Source: Spirosoma sp. 48-14
Lineage (GTDB): Bacteria > Bacteroidota > Bacteroidia > Cytophagales > Spirosomataceae
Assembly: GCF_001898575.1 (NCBI RefSeq)
Contig: NZ_MKUD01000036.1
Span: forward strand, 1 to 64,000
Length of the DNA: 64,000 nt
Reading direction: 5' to 3'
Below are positions 1 to 8,190 of this stretch, piece after piece. The first letter of the stretch is position 1; every line of letters begins with the position of its first letter. The notes under the pieces are model-generated. The model was not told the origin of the DNA. It did no database searches and was given only the letters and a program-made list of their open reading frames with translations. The translations under genes and the position numbers were made by a program.

Positions 1-24
1 GGATCAAGGCCAATACTTGTGGAG
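1..24 (+). repeat. Left terminal inverted repeat of the IS
   Basis: It matches the reverse complement of 1408-1431 at 22 of 24 positions. The two mismatches are adjacent, GC here against CG in the right copy. Confidence 0.85.
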
Positions 25-39
25 GGCGTTGTATTTTTC

Positions 40-47
40 TAGGTTTG
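40..47 (+). promoter_or_regulatory. Bacteroidota -7 box for the IS transposase
   Basis: TAGGTTTG fits the Bacteroidota -7 consensus TAnnTTTG. It lies 24 bases before the TTG start of the first transposase frame. No clear -33 element was identified. Confidence 0.45.
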
Positions 48-71
48 TGACTTTCATCAAACCTACTTGCT

Positions 72-434
72 TTGGAGAGTTTCTTGCCCATCGTTCAGTT
101 TCTGCTACCCGAGTTCATTCTAGACAATTTTGAACTGACTTCTATCGACCGACAGGACGGCCTCTTTCAGGTGCATATCGAGGAGAAAAATGCCGACCAG
201 AATGACCCCGAACGCAAAAACTTACTCTCTAAAGGCTTTTTCCCTACTATCACCGTCCAGGACTTTCCCATCCGTGGTCACCAAGTGTTCCTCCATATCA
301 AGCGTCGTCGCTGGCTCAATACCAAAACCGGAAAAGTCGTGTATCGAGACTGGACTCAAGTGGCTGATGGCACGCGGATGACCAGTGAGTTCTCCGCTTT
401 TTTAAAACAAATCAGTCGATACCAACCCGAATAG
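72..434 (+). CDS. ISAon1-type transposase, N-terminal ORF
   Basis: A 120-residue protein corresponding to the separate N-terminal region of ISAon1-type transposases, probably the DNA-binding part (inference). It has a basic stretch HIKRRRWLNTKTGK followed by VVYRDWTQVADGTRM, typical of this small ORF as I recall the family. No ATG is available, because the frame opens at 51 after a stop and the first usable start is TTG at 72. The frame ends at 434 inside the open region of the downstream catalytic ORF, which is read one base further on. Either a +1 frameshift or coupled reinitiation would be needed to produce both parts. Confidence 0.75.
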   Translation: MESFLPIVQFLLPEFILDNFELTSIDRQDGLFQVHIEEKNADQNDPERKNLLSKGFFPTITVQDFPIRGHQVFLHIKRRRWLNTKTGKVVYRDWTQVADGTRMTSEFSAFLKQISRYQPE

Positions 435-1398
435 CATCCAATCCATCGGTGGCTTTTATGGGGTTGGTGGCAAAGCCTTATTGCGTCACTATCGCGATTG
501 CCCAAGTGGCTTTACCGATTGGGAGCAACGAGCCCATGCCAAAGAGTGGCTGTTGTTTCCTCAGAATCTGGGGGCGCATCTGTCACTGGATGAAACGAGT
601 CTGTCACAGGGAGAACTCTATACCATCCTAACCAACAAAGCCGCCAAGGGCGGAAAAGGTAGTATTGTGGCGATTGTGGCAGGCACTAAGGCCCAAACCG
701 TCATGGACGTCTTGCGTAAGTTGCCTGAAAAACAGCGTAAAAAGGTCAAGGAGGTTACCCTGGACATGGCCGGTAACATGGGGCTGATTGTCAAGAAATG
801 TTTTCCCAAGGCCACTCAGGTAACCGACCGTTTCCATGTGCAGCAATTAGCCCTAGAAGCGGTTCAGGACATGCGCATTGGGTATCGCTGGCAAGCCCTG
901 GAAGCCGAGAATGAGGCCCTTGAGCAGGCTAAACTCAACCAGACTGAGTATCAACCAGAGCTACTTTCTAATGGCGACACGCTTAAACAGTTGCTGGCTC
1001 GCAGTCGCTATGTGCTCTATAAAAAGGCCACGGCCTGGACGCTCAGTCAGCGCGAGCGGGCTGCTTTGCTGTTTGATCGGTATCCAGATTTGAAGCAAGC
1101 TTATGAATTGAGTCAGTCTCTGAGCCACATTTTTGAGAACACGACTGATAAACTCTACGGCTTAGCTCGGTTAGCCAAGTGGCACGAGAAAGTCCGCCAA
1201 GCTGGTTTTAAGGCCTTCAACACGGTGGCTCGTTCAATCCAGAACCATTACGAAACCATTCTCAATTACTTTGACAACCGTAGTACGAATGCCTCAGCCG
1301 AGTCCTTCAATGCCAAGATTAAAGCGTTCCGAAGTCAGCTTCGAGGGGTTCGCAGCGTGGAGTTCTTCTTATATAGGCTGACTCAGTTATATGCTTAA
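406..1398 (+). CDS. ISAon1-type transposase, catalytic DDE ORF
   Basis: The reading frame is open from 406, after a stop at 403-405, and has no ATG; the first conventional alternative start is TTG at 481. Family-typical sequence (GGFYGVGGKALLRHYRDC) already appears before 481, so the true product probably begins near 406-440. Likely catalytic acids are the D of LSLDETSL, the D of VTDRFHV and the E of NASAESFNAKIK, the pattern of ISL3-like DDE transposases. The protein looks full length to its C-terminus (GVRSVEFFLYRL). It is offset by +1 from the preceding ORF and overlaps it from 406 to 434. Confidence 0.75.
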   Translation, partial: NKSVDTNPNSIQSIGGFYGVGGKALLRHYRDCPSGFTDWEQRAHAKEWLLFPQNLGAHLSLDETSLSQGELYTILTNKAAKGGKGSIVAIVAGTKAQTVMDVLRKLPEKQRKKVKEVTLDMAGNMGLIVKKCFPKATQVTDRFHVQQLALEAVQDMRIGYRWQALEAENEALEQAKLNQTEYQPELLSNGDTLKQLLARSRYVLYKKATAWTLSQRERAALLFDRYPDLKQAYELSQSLSHIFENTTDKLYGLARLAKWHEKVRQAGFKAFNTVARSIQNHYETILNYFDNRSTNASAESFNAKIKAFRSQLRGVRSVEFFLYRLTQLYA

Positions 1399-1407
1399 TT
1401 CAAGTCG

Positions 1408-1431
1408 CTCCACAAGTATTGCGCTTGATCC
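1408..1431 (-). repeat. Right terminal inverted repeat of the IS
   Basis: It is the inverted copy of bases 1-24 and lies 9 bases after the stop codon of the catalytic transposase frame. It marks the right boundary of the element. Confidence 0.85.
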
Positions 1432-1487
1432 GAGTTGTCTAAAGAGGATTCTCCACAGATAAACCCTTCCAACTTTGTACGCTTTAC

Positions 1488-1568
1488 CCCTTAACCAATT
1501 TCTAGATCAAACTAAAAGCCCCGTAGAGCTGACCAAGCTTTTAGTTTGATCTAGAAATTGGTTAAGGG
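1488..1568. repeat. 32-bp perfect inverted repeat with 17-nt spacer
   Basis: Arms 1488-1519 and 1537-1568 are exact reverse complements, and the spacer is 1520-1536. It lies 56 bp beyond the right end of the IS and 64 bp before the 3' end of the next gene, which is on the minus strand. It could be a bidirectional terminator, but the arms are longer than usual and there is no simple U-tract, so a palindromic mobile or structural repeat is also possible. Confidence 0.85.
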
Positions 1569-1631
1569 ATCGTATTACATTTGTTTGGCTTGTTATAGTC
1601 AATTGATAATGAGTGATTTATCTTTGACGGA

Positions 1632-2402
1632 TCAATAGCTGCCCCGCAACCGCAGACTACTATTTTTATCTAGAAACAATTTTCCAGTGGGGGTATAAAG
1701 TATTTGTAAAGCTTGCCCTTGATAATCTGGTGGCAGATATACGGCATGATTTAAGGTAACCACGTCCGTTTCTATTGGTAATCGTCCACACGACCATACA
1801 CTTATATCTGTCCAACTGCCTGCCTTTAAACTATACATGCTGATACAACCGCGCACCGAGCTTATACCTAGTTGGAAGCTTGTTTCTGCCGATAAGCCAA
1901 GTGAATAAGTAGCTTTTTCTCTTAGGTTCAAGGGAGAATCTGCCGTGGTCGAAGACACGCCTGTAATGGTACTTGGGGATAGATAACTCAGACGATTGGC
2001 TAGGCCACTAACAGAGATGGAAAAGCTGGTTGGCGTCTCGGCTGTTTGATTGGGGATGCCCCTTGTTGTGGGAGAGCTGTTAAAGGACATTACTGTTACA
2101 CTCATTGTTCCCGAAGCCGTTTGGCTATTAGCGTCAGAAAATATAGGAGTGAAGTTAGAAGTAAGGGCCGAGTGACCAGATAGCAGGATTTGAGCAGGAC
2201 TATCAGTAGGGGATAGGGTTAATCGCTTAATGGTGGCTGACTTCGCATTCTTGATAGACAAAGTACTAGTAACTACATCATATCGTAGTATTATTGACGA
2301 ATTTGGTAATAAACTAATCGGAACGATAGGCCATCTAGCCAAGGTGGGGAAGGAGAATAATCCAAGTCTGATAAAGAGTAGGGCAAGGAAAAGTTTGCGC
2401 AT
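1632..2402 (-). CDS. Exported protein of unknown function with GSWTD/WSCGR module
   Basis: A 256-residue protein from the ATG at 2402. The upstream in-frame extension is not used because MRKLFLALLFIRLGLFSF at this ATG is a typical signal peptide. The middle is rich in Ser and Thr. The C-terminus has AGSWTDISVWSCGRLP and TDVVTLNHAVYLPP, a short module that recurs in large exported Cytophagales proteins (recalled, not searched). No catalytic motif was seen. It stands alone between the 32-bp inverted repeat and a 368-bp gap. Confidence 0.6.
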   Translation of the reverse strand: MRKLFLALLFIRLGLFSFPTLARWPIVPISLLPNSSIILRYDVVTSTLSIKNAKSATIKRLTLSPTDSPAQILLSGHSALTSNFTPIFSDANSQTASGTMSVTVMSFNSSPTTRGIPNQTAETPTSFSISVSGLANRLSYLSPSTITGVSSTTADSPLNLREKATYSLGLSAETSFQLGISSVRGCISMYSLKAGSWTDISVWSCGRLPIETDVVTLNHAVYLPPDYQGQALQILYTPTGKLFLDKNSSLRLRGSY

Positions 2403-2770
2403 GAAGGATAGTGCCTGAGTGGATTTTAAATAAACTTTAGTGATAAATATAAGGTGCCTAAGGGCTAATTCTGCGAGATTCAGTTCTATGGGGCATGAAT
2501 TTCGTATCAATAGTTTATTTTGGGAGTAAAATCAATAAATTATAAGTTGTGTTTTTCTCACATAGGTCGCGTCACCTTTGTCGGATACGGGTGCATATGG
2601 AACGTAATTGGTAATGCCCTTGAATTAAGGCAATTTTATAAAGCAACCCTTAATGCGGCTTCACTGGTTGTCTAGGCTTTACGAGACTCGTCTGATAAGT
2701 TCGGGGCTCAAGCCTATATATAATAGAACACCCCCGATTTCCGAGTTTTCAGGGTACGCCGTTTGTAAGG
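2403..2770. other. Intergenic gap without recognised gene
   Basis: 368 bp between two minus-strand genes. No convincing ORF or strong terminator was found. The only structure noticed is a weak inverted repeat, TAGGCTT at 2673-2679 and AAGCCTA at 2710-2716. It should contain the promoter of the gene starting at 2402. Confidence 0.5.
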
Positions 2771-3202
2771 TTATTGGTTTTGATTGACCCAGATAGTGCA
2801 GTTGCTACTCGTCGAGGTCTTTTTAACAAACGCGTAATAGGTCGAGTATTTGAGCTGCCCTCCGCAGTTGGCTGCCACGTTCACGATTAATCGCTGGTAT
2901 TTACTGACCAGGCTGTCAGGTACAACGAAGGTGCTGGCTTCTATCATTTTTATTTTTTCGTCCTTCGAGGTAAAACCCATGATGCGGCTGGTATCTTTCA
3001 ATGCATAAATATCCCAGGTGAAACTTAGAGGTGCATCGCCATACTGACTGGCTGTTAGGCGCAGGCCATTGCCCGTATAGCATTCAGAATCGGCGGTTAC
3101 CTGCTGGGGCTGGCCGCAGGGAGAAGTTGTTTGATTGGTGCAGCTTTCGGTAAGTCCGAAAAGTGCCAGGAAGCCTAGTGCAAGAAAAGCTGACGTTTTC
3201 AT
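2771..3202 (-). CDS. Small lipoprotein, unknown function
   Basis: A 143-residue protein starting at the ATG at 3202 (MKTSAFLALGFLALFG), chosen over an upstream start because it opens a signal peptide. A Cys follows in GLTESC, so lipidation by signal peptidase II is likely though the lipobox is not ideal. The mature protein has cysteines near PCGQP, DSECYTG, NCGG and SNCTI, which could form disulphides. No known domain is recognised. Confidence 0.6.
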   Translation of the reverse strand: MKTSAFLALGFLALFGLTESCTNQTTSPCGQPQQVTADSECYTGNGLRLTASQYGDAPLSFTWDIYALKDTSRIMGFTSKDEKIKMIEASTFVVPDSLVSKYQRLIVNVAANCGGQLKYSTYYAFVKKTSTSSNCTIWVNQNQ

Positions 3203-3298
3203 AACCTTGTTGATTAGGGTTTGCCTAAAGAGCAAACAAAAGGATAAAAGGTTGGAAAGCTCATGAAGCTACTTGACGAGGTAACTCATTGCAAAACA

Positions 3299-3334
3299 AA
3301 AATCCCTGTTACTCATACGAATAGCAGGGATTTT
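3299..3334 (-). terminator. Rho-independent terminator
   Basis: 10-bp perfect stem, arms 3299-3308 and 3325-3334 around CCCTG. On the minus strand it is followed by a T-rich run. It sits just after the minus-strand gene ending at 3354. Confidence 0.7.
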
Positions 3335-3353
3335 ATGGATGACCGGAAGCAAC

Positions 3354-3851
3354 TTATTGACCAATCATTTCCGCATCAGCCAGAATGTAGTTCAGTTCGT
3401 AGATATTATCGGCGTTCAGTTTAAGGGTTCCCCGGAAGGTCCGGCGTTCATCCGTCTTAAACTTCTTATCTGATTTCTTGAATTTTAATGATACGACCGA
3501 TTCCGGGCCAGCACCCCCGCAGAAGAAGCAGGCACTATAGGGGAATGCCGAAAGCACATACACGTTCGTTTCCAGATCGACTGGCAGCACATAACCCGTC
3601 AGTTCAACCGTTTTGCCATTCAGTTTCTGGATACTCTGGCCAAAGGTAGGATATAGCATATATACTGATTCTTCGGCATACCATTTCTTCTTAAACGTCA
3701 CATCGCGCAACACTTCCCACGACAGTTTGACGGGCTCGGCAGCGACGGAGGGAGCGGCTTTTGAAGTAGTTAGCTCGACGGACAACTTAGCAGGCCGAAA
3801 AGCCGAGGCTACGAGCGATACGCATAGGAAAGCGATAACGATACGGTTCAT
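3354..3851 (-). CDS. Exported protein resembling DUF3299 family
   Basis: 165 residues with an N-terminal signal peptide (MNRIVIAFLCVSLVASAF). The central segment LNGKTVELTGYVLP followed by CFFCGGAGPESVV resembles small periplasmic OB-fold-like proteins of the DUF3299 group. The paired cysteines in CFFCGG could bind a metal or form a disulphide; this is inference. It is monocistronic with its own terminator and is divergent from the sensor kinase at 3942. Confidence 0.6.
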   Translation of the reverse strand: MNRIVIAFLCVSLVASAFRPAKLSVELTTSKAAPSVAAEPVKLSWEVLRDVTFKKKWYAEESVYMLYPTFGQSIQKLNGKTVELTGYVLPVDLETNVYVLSAFPYSACFFCGGAGPESVVSLKFKKSDKKFKTDERRTFRGTLKLNADNIYELNYILADAEMIGQ

Positions 3852-3941
3852 GGCGTTGAAAGACTTTAACGATAGAAACTAATGGTAAAACTACAAAAAA
3901 GATTACTTTTATAAATCATTTTGACTTGATTACGCTGTCCA

Positions 3942-5513
3942 GTGGCCGATTTACTTCACGATAACGCAAAAGACGGTTCGGTAATTCCCGTTCGATTCAC
4001 TCGTTTATACATAACGATGTTTTTAATTCTGGCCGTTCTGCTAACCGTCGGACAGGGGCTGTCGCAGTGGCGTTTCGGCGTTATTGAGGACGAAATGGTC
4101 GTAGTTCGTCAAACAGCCCTTCAGCGGCACCAGAGTCAGCAGATTGTGAAGCAGGTACTTCAGATCACCGACGCTAGCGAACAAGGTAGTTTTGAAGAGA
4201 ATGTAGCCGAGCTTCGTCAGCTATTTCCGGTTTTTGAACGGTACCATCTCGAAACCCGCGAAGGACGTGCGGGTGGCCGTGAAGTAAAAATGGTTTATTC
4301 GGACGCTATCAATCAGCTATATACCGATATAAAGCCACAGTTTGAAGCGTTTCAGCAAAGCGCGCATCGGATGATGAAGCTGCAGCATTTTGAAGAGGTA
4401 CATCAGCCCGATGTGCAGGCTAATCTTCGGCTGATGCTAGCTAACGAAAAGCCATTTCTGGAAAAAATTGACCGGATTGTCGTTGTTTGTAACGCGCAAT
4501 TACGGGCAAAGCTAACCTTGCTGCGTACCATTGAGTTTTACTCTTACATTTTTACACTGGTTACGTTAGTGGCCATTGGCTTACTAATTTTCAGACCCGC
4601 CACCCGAAAACTTAAACAAACGTTTGATCAGTTGGTGGAAGCTGAAAGTCGTACTACGGCGGCTAATAAAAAATTAGTGAATGCCAATAAATCGCTGAAG
4701 GAAACCCGCCAAAAACTGTTTGAGGCTACCAAGTTGCAATATCAGCAGCAAATCGACGACCAGAAACTGAGGACATCGTACCTGATTGCCGGGCAGGAAG
4801 AAGAACGAAAGCGACTTTCCCGTGAGCTGCATGATGGGCTGGGGCAAATGCTCACCGCCATCAAATTACAGATTGAAGGACTTGAAGCTGCACTTTCCAG
4901 GATGATCGTTGGTGAACAAAATGGTGTAAGTCCGTATGCTAAGAACTTGAAAACGTTAAAAAGTCTGGTAACCCAAACGATTCAGGAAACTCGTACAATT
5001 TCTAACAATTTGATGCCCAGTGTGTTGAGTGATTTTGGGATTATACCTGCCATTAAAATGTTAGCCGAGCAGGACCGAAGTGAAACAATTGACGTTACAT
5101 TTAAGACAAATCTGACGACAGACATGCCTCGCCTGGATAAGAACGTTGAGATCATGCTGTATCGGGTTACGCAGGAGGCTGTTAGTAATGCCGTACGCCA
5201 TGGCAAACCATCTCACGTGCATATCGAACTAAAGGACCGTGGAAACTCTTTACAGTTAGTAGTGAGTGACGATGGAAAAGGATTTGATGTGCCTTCTGTG
5301 AACCAGCCGAATGGGTTGATGAAACCTATACAGGAGGGTGAACAATTGCGGATGCCGAAATCCCGCCCGCCATCGCAGGGGCTGCATAACATACTGGAAC
5401 GTACGAAACTCGTCAACGGTAAACTAAAAATAAATTCAACGCCCGGAAAAGGCACTAAATTACAGATTAGCATTCCCTACCAAACGCATTTTGCTCAACA
5501 TGACACCTACTAA
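3942..5513 (+). CDS. Membrane sensor histidine kinase (HisKA_3 / NarL-type)
   Basis: 523 residues from a GTG at 3942. Membrane helices lie at about 22-42 and 199-217, enclosing a periplasmic sensor region of about 155 residues of no recognised family. A coiled coil (about 220-285) leads to the HisKA_3 dimerisation domain with the phospho-acceptor His at about 297 in RLSRELHDGLGQ. The HATPase domain has the N box EAVSNAVRHG and G boxes DDGKGFD and TPGKGTKL. The reading frame overlaps the downstream response regulator by 14 bp, so the two form a translationally coupled two-component pair. The signal is unknown. Confidence 0.92.
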   Translation: MADLLHDNAKDGSVIPVRFTRLYITMFLILAVLLTVGQGLSQWRFGVIEDEMVVVRQTALQRHQSQQIVKQVLQITDASEQGSFEENVAELRQLFPVFERYHLETREGRAGGREVKMVYSDAINQLYTDIKPQFEAFQQSAHRMMKLQHFEEVHQPDVQANLRLMLANEKPFLEKIDRIVVVCNAQLRAKLTLLRTIEFYSYIFTLVTLVAIGLLIFRPATRKLKQTFDQLVEAESRTTAANKKLVNANKSLKETRQKLFEATKLQYQQQIDDQKLRTSYLIAGQEEERKRLSRELHDGLGQMLTAIKLQIEGLEAALSRMIVGEQNGVSPYAKNLKTLKSLVTQTIQETRTISNNLMPSVLSDFGIIPAIKMLAEQDRSETIDVTFKTNLTTDMPRLDKNVEIMLYRVTQEAVSNAVRHGKPSHVHIELKDRGNSLQLVVSDDGKGFDVPSVNQPNGLMKPIQEGEQLRMPKSRPPSQGLHNILERTKLVNGKLKINSTPGKGTKLQISIPYQTHFAQHDTY

Positions 5514-6174
5514 ATTAATGCTGGTGGACGATCATTCAATCGTTCGTGATGGTATCCGACTTTTGTTAGAACAAGCCGAAGGGTTAGACATCATCGATGA
5601 AGCTAACGATGGTGAAGAAACGCTCGATAAGCTTAAAGCCAACCAGCAGACCCCAGAAAAATTACCCGACCTGATTTTGATGGATATTTCGTTGCCGGGT
5701 ATGTCGGGTATTCAAACGGCACAGGTTATCAGTCGGTTATATAAAAATGTGCGGGTGCTGATGCTGTCCATGCATAATAACGAAGACTATATTTTGCGGT
5801 CGGTAGAAGCAGGCGCATATGGGTATATTCTGAAAGATTCCTCATCCGACGAAATGATCAAGGCGATCCGTACCATTGCCAGTGGAGAAAAATACTACAG
5901 TTCGCCGGTCGCTTCCATTATTCTGAGTGGCTATATGCAGCAACTCAAAAAAGGTAGTAAACAGAATCGGGCCGAACGTCAGTCGAAGCTTTCAAACAAA
6001 GAAAAAGAAATTCTACAGTTTCTGGTGGCCGGTATGAGCAGCCGAGAAATTGCTGAAAAACTGCAACTTAGCGTTCGGACAGTCGATAACCACCGCGCAA
6101 ATATGATGCGTCGATTGCAGGTTCGGAATGCAGCAGAACTGGTCCGAATGGCGGTTGAAGATAAACTGATCTAA
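5500..6174 (+). CDS. NarL/FixJ (LuxR-type) response regulator
   Basis: 224 residues from the ATG at 5500, which overlaps the kinase stop; a TTG at 5491 is less likely. The receiver domain has acidic residues in LVDDHS, the phospho-acceptor Asp at about 62 in LILMDISLPG, and the conserved Lys in ILKDSS. The C-terminal LuxR helix-turn-helix is clear (LSNKEKEILQFLVAGMSS, REIAEKLQLSVRTVDNHRAN). It is the cognate partner of the kinase at 3942. Targets cannot be read from the window. Confidence 0.94.
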   Translation: MTPTKLMLVDDHSIVRDGIRLLLEQAEGLDIIDEANDGEETLDKLKANQQTPEKLPDLILMDISLPGMSGIQTAQVISRLYKNVRVLMLSMHNNEDYILRSVEAGAYGYILKDSSSDEMIKAIRTIASGEKYYSSPVASIILSGYMQQLKKGSKQNRAERQSKLSNKEKEILQFLVAGMSSREIAEKLQLSVRTVDNHRANMMRRLQVRNAAELVRMAVEDKLI

Positions 6175-6214
6175 ATTTATTAACGCTGTCATTGCGAACT
6201 CATAGCTTATTTTT

Positions 6215-6222
6215 TAGGTTTG
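6215..6222 (+). promoter_or_regulatory. Possible -7 box for the peroxiredoxin gene
   Basis: TAGGTTTG fits TAnnTTTG and lies about 90 bp before the peroxiredoxin ATG. A transcript from here would begin close to the hairpin at 6229. Confidence 0.4.
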
Positions 6223-6228
6223 CCCATC

Positions 6229-6251
6229 AAAACCGGCTCACTGCCGGTTTT
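6229..6251 (+). terminator. Hairpin, probable terminator of the two-component operon
   Basis: A perfect 9-bp stem (AAAACCGGC and GCCGGTTTT) with a 5-nt loop, 54 bp after the response regulator stop. With A and T runs on both sides it could act in both directions. It also lies just downstream of a possible -7 box, so it could instead form the 5' end of the peroxiredoxin transcript. Confidence 0.7.
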
Positions 6252-6310
6252 AGATTCAATAACTACTATATTAATTAGATAGAATTTATCAACTAAAACC
6301 ACCCTTTATT

Positions 6311-6946
6311 ATGTCACTGCGTTTAGGCGATATTGCTCCCGACTTTGAGGCTGATACAACCCAGGGCCACATTCACTTTCATGAATGGCTGGGTAATTCC
6401 TGGGGTATGCTGTTTTCGCACCCGGCTGATTTTACTCCGGTTTGTACTACTGAGCTGGGCAGAACCGCATTGCTGAAAGACGAATTTGGTAAGCGTAATG
6501 TAAAGGTGATCGCTGTGTCGGTCGACGACCTGGAGTCACATAACCGTTGGACGCCTGATATCAAAGATGTGACGGGTTCGGAAGTGAACTTTCCGATCAT
6601 TGCCGATCCCGATCGGAACGTAGCAACACTCTACGACATGATCCATCCTAACGCCAGCGAAAAAGCAACGGTACGTTCGGTATTTGTCATTGGACCCGAC
6701 AAAAAAATCAAGCTAACGTTGACCTATCCAGCATCGACAGGGCGGAATTTCAATGAGCTTCTACGGGTAATTGATTCGCTTCAACTGACTGCCGACTATC
6801 AGGTGGCTACACCTGCCGACTGGAAAAATGGTGAAGACGTAATCGTAACCCCAGCCGTATCTAATGATCAACTGGAGGCTAAATTCCCGAAAGGTGTCAC
6901 GTTTGTGAAGCCCTATCTGCGGACTACGCCACAGCCGAATGTGTAA
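6311..6946 (+). CDS. 1-Cys (Prx6-type) peroxiredoxin
   Basis: 211 residues, normal length for the Prx6 group. The peroxidatic Cys is C45 in HPADFTPVCTTELG, and a conserved Arg lies in VRSVFVIG. The long C-terminal dimerisation segment (NGEDVIVTPAVS, PYLRTTPQP) marks Prx6 rather than AhpC. It should reduce hydrogen peroxide and alkyl hydroperoxides in the cytoplasm. It is monocistronic, with a hairpin upstream. Confidence 0.95.
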   Translation: MSLRLGDIAPDFEADTTQGHIHFHEWLGNSWGMLFSHPADFTPVCTTELGRTALLKDEFGKRNVKVIAVSVDDLESHNRWTPDIKDVTGSEVNFPIIADPDRNVATLYDMIHPNASEKATVRSVFVIGPDKKIKLTLTYPASTGRNFNELLRVIDSLQLTADYQVATPADWKNGEDVIVTPAVSNDQLEAKFPKGVTFVKPYLRTTPQPNV

Positions 6947-7027
6947 GCGGACCATTCGAACACTTTATTAACCTTATGTCAAAACGGTCGGTTGCTGATT
7001 TGTAAAGAATCAAACAATTGAAACGTT

Positions 7028-7273
7028 ATGGCTAAGAACAAGAATGACAATCCTGAGCACACGGAAGGCCCTGTAGCAACGGCCATTGAGGAACAAACCG
7101 CCAAGCTGCCTTCTGATATTTTTTTATGGGCCTCGCTGGGTTCGATGGCCGTATCCCTGGCTTTACAGGCAACGGGTGAGCGCCATAAGAGTTTATTTGT
7201 AGGCCAATGGGCAGCACCCTTTTTGTTGCTGGGCCTATACAATAAGTTAGTAAAACTGGAAGGGCACGACTGA
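7028..7273 (+). CDS. Small membrane protein, unknown function
   Basis: 81 residues. A charged N-terminus (about 1-30) precedes two hydrophobic stretches, about 32-46 (IFLWASLGSMAVSLAL) and 58-74 (VGQWAAPFLLLGLYNK). It follows the peroxiredoxin by 81 bp and is closed by a strong terminator, so the two could share a transcript. No family is recognised. Confidence 0.65.
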   Translation: MAKNKNDNPEHTEGPVATAIEEQTAKLPSDIFLWASLGSMAVSLALQATGERHKSLFVGQWAAPFLLLGLYNKLVKLEGHD

Positions 7274-7296
7274 GTTGCTTCTACCAATTAGTGCCT

Positions 7297-7328
7297 AAAA
7301 GCTCGTTGCTCCTGCATCGAGCTTTTTT
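7297..7328 (+). terminator. Rho-independent terminator
   Basis: Stem AAAAGCTCG (7297-7305) pairs with CGAGCTTTT and is followed by a T run to 7328. It lies 24 bp after the small membrane protein gene. Confidence 0.85.
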
Positions 7329-7390
7329 GTATATGATAGGTTCGGAAAGAAAGCTGTATTTTCGGTGTTGAAAGAGTCAGTTTGATTTGA

Positions 7391-8164
7391 ATGAGAGTTC
7401 GTGTTCTATATAAGTTGATTTCAAAACGCTACGGGTTTTGGATCATAGCCTTTTTTATCCTGTTGGTAGGTATCTGGGTTGTTCGTACAAGGCGGCCCGA
7501 CGAAATGAACTGGCGATTTGTACAGTCGTTTGGGATTCGATTACCCATGCGCTATACCATTCATGGCATTGATGTGTCAAGGCATAATGATCGGATCAAC
7601 TGGGCGAATGTACAGAAGATGGAAGCGGAAGGGATTCGTATTCAGTTCGTTTTTATCAAAGCGACGGAAGGGGCTACCTTGTCTGATAAGCATTTTAGCA
7701 AAAACTGGCGGGAAGCTAAAAAGATTGCGTTGCACCGGGGAGCCTATCATTTCTACCACCCAACCCGTGATCCGATAAAGCAGGCTACTAATTTTATTCG
7801 TCACGTCGAACTTCAATCAGGTGATTTTGCGCCGGTTGTCGATTTCGAAGTGGTTAATGGCCAAACGGATGAAACGATCGTGAATGGGCTAAGAACGTGG
7901 CTGGAAACTGTTGAAGAGCATTACCAGATTCGACCGATTATTTATACCAACGGTAATTTGTATCGGCGGTATATTAAAGGCAATCTGGATGATTATCCGC
8001 TCTGGATAGCCGACTATTCAACTAAACATCTGCGGAGTTATGATGCCGATAAGCTGTACTTCTGGCAGCACAACCAGAACGGATGGGTAAAGGGCATTCG
8101 GGGACAGGTCGACTTCAATGTATTTGTTATGGATGAAGACCGTATGCAGGAAATCTGTTTATGA
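7391..8164 (+). CDS. GH25 family muramidase (lysozyme), membrane-anchored
   Basis: 257 residues. One N-terminal hydrophobic helix (about 14-32, FWIIAFFILLVGIWVV) has no obvious cleavage site, so the enzyme is probably anchored in the inner membrane facing the periplasm. The GH25 barrel starts at HGIDVSRHNDRINW and shows IKATEG, GAYHFYHP and the catalytic DxE motif in FAPVVDFEVVNG. It ends with IADYS and FWQHNQNG before VDFNVF, as usual for the family. It should cleave the MurNAc-GlcNAc bond in peptidoglycan. It is convergent with aroE, 26 bp away. Confidence 0.9.
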   Translation: MRVRVLYKLISKRYGFWIIAFFILLVGIWVVRTRRPDEMNWRFVQSFGIRLPMRYTIHGIDVSRHNDRINWANVQKMEAEGIRIQFVFIKATEGATLSDKHFSKNWREAKKIALHRGAYHFYHPTRDPIKQATNFIRHVELQSGDFAPVVDFEVVNGQTDETIVNGLRTWLETVEEHYQIRPIIYTNGNLYRRYIKGNLDDYPLWIADYSTKHLRSYDADKLYFWQHNQNGWVKGIRGQVDFNVFVMDEDRMQEICL

Positions 8165-8190
8165 TGATAAGGCAACGCTCCGTAAAGGTG

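Larger units (their letters stand above)
1..1431 (+). mobile_element. Insertion sequence of the ISAon1 type, apparently complete
   Basis: The ends are imperfect terminal inverted repeats: bases 1-24 match the reverse complement of 1408-1431 at 22 of 24 positions, both reading GGATCAAG then CAATACTTGTGGAG. Inside are two transposase reading frames in the same direction, a short N-terminal one and a DDE-type catalytic one. This two-ORF layout with an ISL3-like DDE domain is known for ISAon1-type elements of Bacteroidota. The left repeat begins exactly at base 1, so nothing can be said about a target duplication, and the window may start at an assembly break in a repeated element. Confidence 0.85.

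Noticed and set aside
6229..6251. Riboswitch before the peroxiredoxin gene
   Set aside because: Only a single simple stem is visible, with no known aptamer pattern.
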